Virus record (IMG/VR): IMGVR_UViG_3300000101_000104
Location: 1-29,055 of that record
From: a virus
Length of the DNA stretch: 29,055 nt
Strand: one strand, 5' to 3'
The number at the start of each line of letters is the position of its first letter. The stretch's first letter is position 1. Positions 21,907 through 29,055 of the stretch are shown here, one piece after another. The position numbers were made by a program, and so were the translations under genes. The notes under the pieces are model-generated. The model was not told where the DNA came from and did no database searches. It was given only the letters and a program-made list of their open reading frames with translations.

Positions 21907-21927
21907 TCTTTAATTTTATCTTATATT
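21899..21927 (+). promoter_or_regulatory. Early sigma70-like promoter of the primase operon
   Basis: TTGTGT (21899-21904), a 17-base spacer and TATATT (21922-21927). It starts inside the last codons of the GIY-YIG gene. Only five bases separate the -10 from the primase ATG, so the transcript would start at or near the start codon. Confidence 0.6.
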
Positions 21928-21932
21928 AAGGC

Positions 21933-22844
21933 ATGGGATTATTAAGTATACTAGAGACCGTATTAGGTAGATCTAAAAAAACGTCAGGTAATAATGTTTC
22001 GTTCAAGTGCCCTTGCTGCAATCATTATAAACCTAAATTAGAGATTGATTTATCAACTCAATTCTGGCATTGCTGGGTTTGCAATGCTAAAGGACGTAAG
22101 TTATATACTCTATTCAAAAGAGCTAATGCATCTAAATCACAAATTGATGACTTGAATACAGAAGTAGGTAACTACGTACCTGTACGTGAAAAAGCTAATA
22201 CTCAATCAGTAGCACTACCGCCAGAGTTTCAATTAATACTTAACGGTAATAAGAATAATCCTGAATTTAGAAATGCGTTACACTACTTGAAAGGTAGAGG
22301 AATAACTAGAGAGGATATAGTTCGTTATAATATAGGTTACTGCGAAACTGGTGAATATAGTGGTATGATTATAATACCTAGCTATAATGATAATGGTATA
22401 CTAAATTTCTTCACCGGTAGATCGTATTATAAAGATGCAACCTTCAAGCATAAGAATCCTAAAGTTAGTAAAGATATTATAGGGTTTGAGTTATTGATAA
22501 ATTGGAATGAACCTATAACTATTGTTGAAGGAGCATTCGATGCTATAGCTGCTAAACGGAATGCTATACCATTATTTGGTAAAATAATATTAGATAAATT
22601 AAAATCTGCTTTAATAAGCAATAACGTTAAAACAATATATATAGCACTAGATACAGATGCAAGGAAAAAAGCTTTAGATATATGTCAATACTTAATCGAT
22701 AACGGTGTAGCAGTACATTTAATAGAGTTACAAGATAGCGATCCTAGTGATCTAGGGTATTCAGAATTTACAAAAATATATAATACAACTGGCCCATTAA
22801 CAGGTAGTGGGTTATTATTAAAACAAATGGGAATGATAATTTGA
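21933..22844 (+). CDS. 61: DNA primase (gp61-like), zinc-binding and TOPRIM domains
   Basis: 303 residues, near the size of T4 gp61 (342). An N-terminal zinc site is seen: C26-x2-C29 (KCPCC) and C47-x2-C50 (HCWVC). The TOPRIM domain contains IVEGAFDAIA with E199 and D203, then ALDTDARKKA with D240 and D242, the standard metal-binding acidic set, and DSDPSD near 268-273. The protein should make RNA primers for lagging-strand synthesis together with a gp41-type helicase not in the window. No other in-frame Met precedes the zinc site, so ATG 21933 must be used, or a downstream non-ATG. No Shine-Dalgarno is visible, in keeping with leaderless or coupled translation. The stop overlaps the next start (TTGA). 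Confidence 0.9.
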   Translation: MGLLSILETVLGRSKKTSGNNVSFKCPCCNHYKPKLEIDLSTQFWHCWVCNAKGRKLYTLFKRANASKSQIDDLNTEVGNYVPVREKANTQSVALPPEFQLILNGNKNNPEFRNALHYLKGRGITREDIVRYNIGYCETGEYSGMIIIPSYNDNGILNFFTGRSYYKDATFKHKNPKVSKDIIGFELLINWNEPITIVEGAFDAIAAKRNAIPLFGKIILDKLKSALISNNVKTIYIALDTDARKKALDICQYLIDNGVAVHLIELQDSDPSDLGYSEFTKIYNTTGPLTGSGLLLKQMGMII

Positions 22845-25800
22845 AAATACATAATATCAATGTCGGATTCGATAATCTTGATAAAATACTTCATGTCGCA
22901 GATATACATATACGAAACTATCAACGGCACGCTGAATATAAAGCTGTGTTTAAAGAGTTATATAAAGGTGTAGATACTCTACCAGAGAACGCTATTGTAT
23001 ATGTTGCAGGAGATATTGTACACAATAAAACAGATATATCACCAGAATTAATATCATTAACATCTGACTTTTTAAAGAATCTAGCAGATAGACGTCATAC
23101 GATAGTTATTACAGGTAATCATGATACCAACCTCAATAATACGAGTAGGTTAGATGCATTAACACCTATTATACAGAACTTAAACCATCCTAAATTACAT
23201 TACTTAAAAGATTCTGGTGTATACACTATAGCAAACGTACATTTTACTGTATTTAGTATATTTGATCCTCCATCCGAATTTATTAAAGCTAGTAGTTTTG
23301 ATGCACCTACTAAAATTGCATTATTTCATGGACCAGTACAATCCTCTAAAACAGATATAGGGTATGAGGTTACAGGTGAAGAGTATACCGCTAACCTGTT
23401 TAATGGATATGACTTATCACTATTAGGTGATATACATAAACGACAATACGTCGATAAAGCAAAAACTATATGCTACCCAGGATCACTTATACAACAGAAT
23501 TTCGGTGAAGCATTCAAACATCACGGATATGCTATATGGGATGTTGCAAAGCGTACTCCAATATATATAGATATATCAAACAAGTATGGATTCTACACAA
23601 TCGATGTTAAAGATGGTATATTACCTAACATTGATGATATACCAAAGCAACCTCGACTTCGTATCAGAACAACTAATACAACTGAAGCAGAGCTCAAGAG
23701 TATTATTAAAGATATAAAAAAGAAATGTCGTGCAAACGATATAATCACTATCAAGCAAGATAAAATAAAAGGTATAGCTACTACATCTAGAACCTTAACA
23801 CGCGATGTTAGAGATATAAATTATCAAAATAAGTTACTGCAAGATTATATTGAAAAGAATCACGATGTAGATACTACACTAATGCGCCAAGTTAAATCTA
23901 TTAATAAAACGCTCAACGATTCGTTACTTAATGAGAATATCACTAGAAACGTTACGTGGAAGATGAAGTCATTTGAGTTCTCTAATATGTTTAGTTACGG
24001 TGAAGGTAATACGATAAATTTTAGTAAAGCTAAAGATGTGATCGGATTATTTGCTCCTAACCATGCAGGTAAATCCGCTATACTCGATTCACTAGCGTTC
24101 TGTATATTTGATAGATGTAGTAGAGGTAAATCAGCTGCAGATATAATGAATAATACTAAAAATACATTTCACTGTAAACTTGAGTTAGAGATCGATGGTG
24201 TCGATTATTTTATAGAGAGAAAAGCAAAGCGTATACTAAAAGGGTGGCAGAAAGGTAAAGTACGTGTAGATGTAGATTTTTGGTATATGGATGAGGAAGG
24301 TGAAAAGATATCATTAAATGGAGAGCAGCGTCGAGATACTGATAAATCGATTCAAAGTTATTTAGGTGAGTACGACGACTTTATACTTACAGCATTATCT
24401 GTTCAAAACAATAATACAGGATTCATTGATAAGTCGCAGTTTGAAAAAAAAGATTTACTATCACAATTCCTAGATATTACAGTATTCGAACAATTGTACG
24501 CGCTAGCTAATGAAGAGATACGAGATGTGCAAGCTTTGTTAAAAGATTTCGGAAACACAGATTACTCTCAAGATATAATAGATAAAGAGAATGAGCTTGA
24601 AAAAAGCGAGCTCCAATATAAAATCCTTCAACAAGAGAAGGATCAAGTAGAGTTAGATATAAAGGTATGTAGTAAGGAAATACTCGATCTAACTAAGTCT
24701 TTACATAAGAAGATACCTTTAGATAATCTAGATGAGCTAGAGCGAGAGACACGATCTAACGAGTTGAAGATTCATGATATAGATAATAGATTACAATCAG
24801 ACGAAGATATTGCAAAACAAAATAAGCAAGCAGTTATAAAGTCAGAACAAATCGTATCGCAATATGAGTCGAGTGATTTAGAAGATCGATATGATGAGTA
24901 TAAAACATGTTCACGTAAATTACAATCTCTACATCAAACAAAAGAGATGTTAAAGAAAGACGTATTGCATAAACAGGAAAAGTTAGATGCAATAGGTCAA
25001 TTCGATCCTAACTGCTCATTCTGTAAAAACAATGATTTTGTTAAAACAGCTCATGAAACTAGAGATAGTTTAGAGCAAGATAAAGTCAAGGCTCGTGAAT
25101 TGATAGCATCTATAACTGAAAGTAAAGCACAGTTAGATAGCTATGCAGGTATAGAAGATGATATTATTAACCTTAATAATCAGAGAAATACTCTTGCAAA
25201 AATACAACGTGAGCGAGACGCAGGTAGAATAGCTTACTACCAAGCGAAAGAAGTTCGTGATAAGATAATTACACGCAATATAGAGTTACAAGTACTGATT
25301 GATAAGTACCATAGTAATGTACAAGCTATTGAAGAGAATAAAAGTATAAATAATGAAATCACTCTAAAAGAGCAAGAGCAAGAATCTTTAAAACACCTCC
25401 TTTCTACAATTGATGATAAGCGTCAATTATGTTATAGCGATATTAATGTATATAAGACAGATATTAAAAGTATACATAATCATATAGAGAAAGCACATAG
25501 CTTAGAAATTAAATTAAAAGCCTATGAATATTATTTAGATGCTATAAAAAGAGACGGTATACCATATGAGATTATATCAGACACCCTACCGTATATTCAA
25601 GAAGAAGTTAATAATATATTATCACAAGTTGTTGATTTCGAATTAGAGTTTGATGTAGATGGTAAGAATATACTGACGTATATAAAGTATAATAATCAAA
25701 CATGGTCGTTAGAGATGACGTCTGGTATGGAGAAGTTTATATCATCACTAGCTATTAGAGTTGCATTAATAAATATATCTAACCTACCTAGACCAACCTT

Positions 25801-25990
25801 CTTAGCAATTGATGAAGGATTTGGTAATTTAGATGCTAACAATATCAACTCTATGTCAATGTTATTTGATTACTTGAAAACGGAATTTGATTTTATATTA
25901 ATTATATCACATATTGATGTTATGAGAGATATGGTAGATGATGCTATCGAAATATCTAAACAACACAGTCTAAGTAATGTTATTTATTAG
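22841..25990 (+). CDS. 46/47: Fused gp47-gp46 (Mre11-Rad50/SbcDC) recombination nuclease-ATPase
   Basis: One 1049-residue polypeptide holds both T4 subunits. The N-terminal calcineurin-type nuclease (1-about 340) has D21-x-H23, G57-D58, G92-N-H-D95, H163 and G196-D-x-H199. The ATPase follows: Walker A APNHAGKS (405-412), long coiled coils (about 575-905) around a zinc-hook CxxC (C725, C728), a TSGME signature (960-964; canonical is LSGGE), Walker B and catalytic E992 (FLAIDEGFGNLD), and H1024. In T4 these act as separate proteins in double-strand end resection and host DNA degradation. The start is TTG 22841: no in-frame ATG precedes the first nuclease motif, and it overlaps the primase stop. 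Walker A has Ala where Gly is usual. Confidence 0.93.
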   Translation: MKIHNINVGFDNLDKILHVADIHIRNYQRHAEYKAVFKELYKGVDTLPENAIVYVAGDIVHNKTDISPELISLTSDFLKNLADRRHTIVITGNHDTNLNNTSRLDALTPIIQNLNHPKLHYLKDSGVYTIANVHFTVFSIFDPPSEFIKASSFDAPTKIALFHGPVQSSKTDIGYEVTGEEYTANLFNGYDLSLLGDIHKRQYVDKAKTICYPGSLIQQNFGEAFKHHGYAIWDVAKRTPIYIDISNKYGFYTIDVKDGILPNIDDIPKQPRLRIRTTNTTEAELKSIIKDIKKKCRANDIITIKQDKIKGIATTSRTLTRDVRDINYQNKLLQDYIEKNHDVDTTLMRQVKSINKTLNDSLLNENITRNVTWKMKSFEFSNMFSYGEGNTINFSKAKDVIGLFAPNHAGKSAILDSLAFCIFDRCSRGKSAADIMNNTKNTFHCKLELEIDGVDYFIERKAKRILKGWQKGKVRVDVDFWYMDEEGEKISLNGEQRRDTDKSIQSYLGEYDDFILTALSVQNNNTGFIDKSQFEKKDLLSQFLDITVFEQLYALANEEIRDVQALLKDFGNTDYSQDIIDKENELEKSELQYKILQQEKDQVELDIKVCSKEILDLTKSLHKKIPLDNLDELERETRSNELKIHDIDNRLQSDEDIAKQNKQAVIKSEQIVSQYESSDLEDRYDEYKTCSRKLQSLHQTKEMLKKDVLHKQEKLDAIGQFDPNCSFCKNNDFVKTAHETRDSLEQDKVKARELIASITESKAQLDSYAGIEDDIINLNNQRNTLAKIQRERDAGRIAYYQAKEVRDKIITRNIELQVLIDKYHSNVQAIEENKSINNEITLKEQEQESLKHLLSTIDDKRQLCYSDINVYKTDIKSIHNHIEKAHSLEIKLKAYEYYLDAIKRDGIPYEIISDTLPYIQEEVNNILSQVVDFELEFDVDGKNILTYIKYNNQTWSLEMTSGMEKFISSLAIRVALINISNLPRPTFLAIDEGFGNLDANNINSMSMLFDYLKTEFDFILIISHIDVMRDMVDDAIEISKQHSLSNVIY

Positions 25991-25996
25991 CAATCA

Positions 25997-26005
25997 TATA
26001 TTTAT
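25997..26005 (+). promoter_or_regulatory. Candidate late promoter TATATTTAT (fibre operon)
   Basis: ATCATATATTTATATAAGA lies just after the fused nuclease stop and ends 42 bases before ATG 26048, which has AGAGGTAAAT. It matches the switch from replication genes back to structural ones. Confidence 0.6.
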
Positions 26006-26047
26006 ATAAGATACTTGAAGTGAATTCTAGTAGATACAGAGGTAAAT

Positions 26048-28312
26048 ATGATTCAAAGGCAAAATACATATGTAGGATTGCATAAGCAACCTATATTAAT
26101 AGTCGATAATACTGATTATTCAGATTACTTTAGAATTGACGAATTTCCATCAGAATTAACCTCTGGTAAAAATATGTTTAAGATATATGGTAATGATGAT
26201 CTTTTAGAGAAAGGGTCTGAGATACTTATAGAGGTTATAGATGAAACAGGTAAACCTGTATATCATCAAGTAAATAAATACCGCGACATTTCTGGTCACC
26301 GGGTTATTAGTATTTTTGTTTATGATACTGCGTTAGCTGGTATCTGTAGAGTAACTATATTAGGTGTAGCTACAAGGCGACCAAATGGTAGACGAGTACC
26401 GAGAAACTGGGAAGGACGACATAATGTCAGGTGGAGTAGATTCGTTGCATTAAATCCAGATAAACCAAACCTATCACGTATTATCTTCGAAAACGCGCCC
26501 TCGATTAAGGTTGAAGAGATAAATCGTGAATACATGTATTACGATTTTAAGATAGGTGATAAAGCTTTTCAATCACTAACGCAAGGTACAATAACATCAT
26601 ATGCTCCTGAACCTAAGATTACATACACAGGATACCACAGCTCTGCCACAGCAGTTATAAAATTTGCAGATCACGTACCAGTAGAATCTGGGGGTGGCTT
26701 TAACCCTGACATGCGGGAAGTGCTATTACGAGTAGGTGGATTAACTACCGCACACTTTGATGCGCATGCTAGAAAACGATATGGTAATGACGCTGAAATA
26801 ACATATCTTGATCCCCTAGCTTGGGCTAAGAAAGGTATGTTAGACTCTGGTAGATACGGTCACATTAAACCTTTATATATGGATACGGAAGGAACATATC
26901 CAGATTGGCAACCTGTTGTTCTTGAAGTTAAAGATGATAATACATTACTTGTTGATGCCTTGATTGTACCTGTTCAAGTTAGATACCCTGCAGGTGGTAT
27001 ATTGACAGAAGCAATGGCGCCAGACTTTCTTATAGATTATCCTAATCATACTAACTTTACAACAAGTTATCATCAAGTAGGTACTGACACAGCTGGTAAA
27101 AGTAATATACAATCATTTGCTAGAATGACGGTGAAAAATTTAGAACCTGTATCTGGTGATGTATATAAAATTAAAACATATATGAGAAGTCAAGGATTCG
27201 GACCTTATACTATGATAGGTGAAGAAGAAGTTGAAGATAATAATCTTATGAATGATGTTAATGCATCTACTCCGTATAGAGGAGCTGGATATTTTGCTAA
27301 TCAAAATATAGTTGATAATTTATGGTCTACAACAGCTACATGGGGCTCAGTTAATGCTACACAATCTAATTCCCCTATAATGGGTGGTGTTATGATTACT
27401 GGTAGTGGTAATAAGCCTGGTGATCTAAATCCTCGATACAGTAAACCTTGGTCCACACAAGGTATAGTGTTTAAGAGTAATGTGACTATCGATGTATATG
27501 CTGGTAATACTTATAGTATAACATTTGAAGCAGCTGCTGAAAAAGAAGTAGGTCAAACTGAGCCGAGTACTCTAGAGATGTGGATATCTGGATCTAATGT
27601 TGAGGAGAGTGATGAAGTTGCAGCAGGGTATTTTGGATATTTAGCTGCAAACCCAAGTGGTACAGGTTTAGGTAATATTAGAGCTGCAGTTCTAAGATCT
27701 AAATTAGATTCAGCTAATAGAGAGCAGTTAGATCTTTTAGGTAGTAATACTATCGCTAATCAATATGCTAAAAAGATGACAAATGAATGGATTGCAGCAA
27801 AAGGACCAGGTGGAGCTCTGAGATTTGTTCAACAGAATGCTCTTGCTAACGCTCATATACCTAGCTCTAGAACTCAGAATAGATATAAACTTACTCTACC
27901 TAGCAAATTCACACCTAACGAGCAGCAAGTTGTACCTGGTATTGTTACCAAGCAACTTGTACAATATGCTTACACACCTACAGAGGATGGTAATATTAAT
28001 ATTAGATTTAACACGTATGCAGGTAGGTGGTTTATAGGTAATGTAGAAGTACGTGGTGAGCGACAAACAGGATTTACACCTAACCACACTTTTTTAGAAT
28101 TTCCTATACCTACCGCACAGCAAGATGATGTATTAGATTTTAAGTTTGAATTTTACAACCGTAATATGGAAGAATCTAATTTAGCTCTAACAGTTAATAG
28201 TGTTGACTTTTCTGGGAGTAATTTATATATAGATGGTGCAAATAATGAACTACCCGGAACCTTAAAAATTGGTGACGGTTTTGTTATGGAAGGATTCGAC
28301 GGGACAGTATAA
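26048..28312 (+). CDS. Large virion structural / adhesin protein, 754 aa
   Basis: The N-terminal part (ILIVDNTDYSDYFRIDEFPS, then MFKIYGNDDLLEKGSEILIE and VIDETGKPVYHQVNKYRDIS) looks like a small beta sandwich. The middle contains GYHSSATAVIKFADHV and LRVGGLTTAHFDAHARKRYG, then DPLAWAKKGMLDSGRYGHIK. From about 470 a carbohydrate-binding-type jelly roll is hinted by VTIDVYAGNTYSITFEAAAE, followed by further beta segments up to the C-terminus. I do not recognise a single family. It follows a late motif and precedes a fibre gene, so a tail fibre or neck/baseplate-attached protein is most likely. No enzyme motif is visible. Confidence 0.65.
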   Translation: MIQRQNTYVGLHKQPILIVDNTDYSDYFRIDEFPSELTSGKNMFKIYGNDDLLEKGSEILIEVIDETGKPVYHQVNKYRDISGHRVISIFVYDTALAGICRVTILGVATRRPNGRRVPRNWEGRHNVRWSRFVALNPDKPNLSRIIFENAPSIKVEEINREYMYYDFKIGDKAFQSLTQGTITSYAPEPKITYTGYHSSATAVIKFADHVPVESGGGFNPDMREVLLRVGGLTTAHFDAHARKRYGNDAEITYLDPLAWAKKGMLDSGRYGHIKPLYMDTEGTYPDWQPVVLEVKDDNTLLVDALIVPVQVRYPAGGILTEAMAPDFLIDYPNHTNFTTSYHQVGTDTAGKSNIQSFARMTVKNLEPVSGDVYKIKTYMRSQGFGPYTMIGEEEVEDNNLMNDVNASTPYRGAGYFANQNIVDNLWSTTATWGSVNATQSNSPIMGGVMITGSGNKPGDLNPRYSKPWSTQGIVFKSNVTIDVYAGNTYSITFEAAAEKEVGQTEPSTLEMWISGSNVEESDEVAAGYFGYLAANPSGTGLGNIRAAVLRSKLDSANREQLDLLGSNTIANQYAKKMTNEWIAAKGPGGALRFVQQNALANAHIPSSRTQNRYKLTLPSKFTPNEQQVVPGIVTKQLVQYAYTPTEDGNINIRFNTYAGRWFIGNVEVRGERQTGFTPNHTFLEFPIPTAQQDDVLDFKFEFYNRNMEESNLALTVNSVDFSGSNLYIDGANNELPGTLKIGDGFVMEGFDGTV

Positions 28313-28314
28313 CT

Positions 28315-29055
28315 ATGGCAAATTTAAGAACAGGAGATTATAAAGGATTTAATTACGCGACTAGCTCTCAAGATGGCATCGGCTCTGGATTAATGCTTTG
28401 GTCTGGATCAATGATATTAAATAGTGCAGCAGCTTACACAAGCTATTCTGGTGTTGGTTTAGAGCTAATCGGTAATAGTGAATCATATCTACGGTTCGCT
28501 ACTTCAACATCTACACAGACAAGTGAGATAGATATACGAGCACAAAAATTCTTCGTAGGTACACCTACCACTCAATTTATATCTGGATCAGGTGATAATA
28601 TAGAGATTAGTTCTTCTAACTTCCATCTAACACCTAGTGGTGATATAACTATGTCTGGTACTATAACAGCAGATGCAGGTAACATAGGTGCTTGGAAGAT
28701 TATAGATGGTAAATTAAGTGGTTCTAATGCAACTCTAGATGCTGTCGGAGCTGCACTATACCATACAACTAAAGGTCCTGGTACAGATACAGGAGCTGCT
28801 TTCGATCAAGTTAGAGATGAATATTATATTGATTTTACTCCTGATGAAGGTCCTACAGCTACCGCAGGTAAATATTATGTAAAATTTGGACCTAACTTTG
28901 CTGTAAGTGAAAGTGGTCAGTTATTTGCTAGTGGTGCAGTTTTTGAAGGTACGATAACCGCTTCAGCTGGTAAGATAGGTGGCTATAATATTGGTGACAA
29001 TACTCTTACAACTACAGGGTTTGAAATAGGTGATTCAACGCAAACGTATGCATTA
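28315..29055 (+). CDS. Tail-fibre-type protein, N-terminal part (cut by window end)
   Basis: A frame from ATG 28315 runs to the right edge without a stop (247 codons), starting two bases after the previous stop. It contains two copies of a fibre-type repeat: GTITADAGNIGAWKI and later GTITASAGKIGGYNI, each followed by a G-x-N/K-L segment. This G-x-I-x-A-x-x-G-x-I-G-x-[WY]-x-I pattern is common in phage tail fibres and host-specificity proteins, forming a beta-helical or trimeric shaft. The start (MANLRTGDYKGFNYATSSQD) is probably the virion-attachment end. The receptor-binding tip would lie beyond the window. Confidence 0.75.
   Translation, partial: MANLRTGDYKGFNYATSSQDGIGSGLMLWSGSMILNSAAAYTSYSGVGLELIGNSESYLRFATSTSTQTSEIDIRAQKFFVGTPTTQFISGSGDNIEISSSNFHLTPSGDITMSGTITADAGNIGAWKIIDGKLSGSNATLDAVGAALYHTTKGPGTDTGAAFDQVRDEYYIDFTPDEGPTATAGKYYVKFGPNFAVSESGQLFASGAVFEGTITASAGKIGGYNIGDNTLTTTGFEIGDSTQTYAL

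Noticed and set aside
1-29055. CRISPR array, insertion sequence or integrase/att site
   Set aside because: No regularly spaced repeats, transposase or recombinase motifs, or terminal inverted repeats were seen.

Overview
The window is part of the genome of a tailed, contractile (T4-like) bacteriophage. It is AT-rich, with densely packed genes that are almost all on the + strand. The phage assignment rests on several genes: baseplate wedge proteins gp25 and gp6, a gp55-type late sigma factor, a gp61-type primase, a gp46/gp47 recombination nuclease (here fused into one polypeptide), ThyX, and several large virion proteins. The host is not shown directly. The early promoters (AGTTG, 17-bp spacer, TATATT) and the many genes with weak or no Shine-Dalgarno sequence would suit a Bacteroidota-type host, but this is only inference. 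No tRNA, CRISPR array, insertion sequence or integrase was seen, and no gene-free stretch exceeds 300 bases.

Layout. 1-1326: end of a probable cell-wall hydrolase, thyX, and one minus-strand gene for a secreted YfiM-like protein. 1370-3028: an early cassette of five small unknown genes behind two near-duplicate promoters and closed by a strong terminator. 3052-4333: a membrane-protein gene overlapping a second gene by about 100 bases, then an unknown gene followed by an 83-nt structured RNA element. 4358-7249: a zinc-ribbon protein, then an early-promoter unit with an HD phosphohydrolase, a membrane-anchored protein, the late sigma factor and a small two-helix membrane protein, ended by a terminator. 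7255-21906: the baseplate and tail-adhesin block (gp5-like, gp25, gp6, a DNRLRE-like protein, a 1309-residue protein and three further structural proteins) and a GIY-YIG nuclease gene. 21899-25990: primase and the fused nuclease-ATPase. 25997-29055: two more structural genes, the last a tail-fibre-type gene cut by the window edge.

How it works together. Two promoter families divide the window by function. Five copies of a sigma70-like promoter (AGTTG, exactly 17 bp, TATATT) precede early or replication genes, including the operon that makes the late sigma factor. A second motif, TATATTTAT, precedes structural operons and, in reverse orientation, the single minus-strand gene. The simplest reading is that early transcription by host polymerase makes gp55, which then redirects polymerase to TATATTTAT for virion and lysis genes. 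This model is inferred from sequence position and is the main result of the window.
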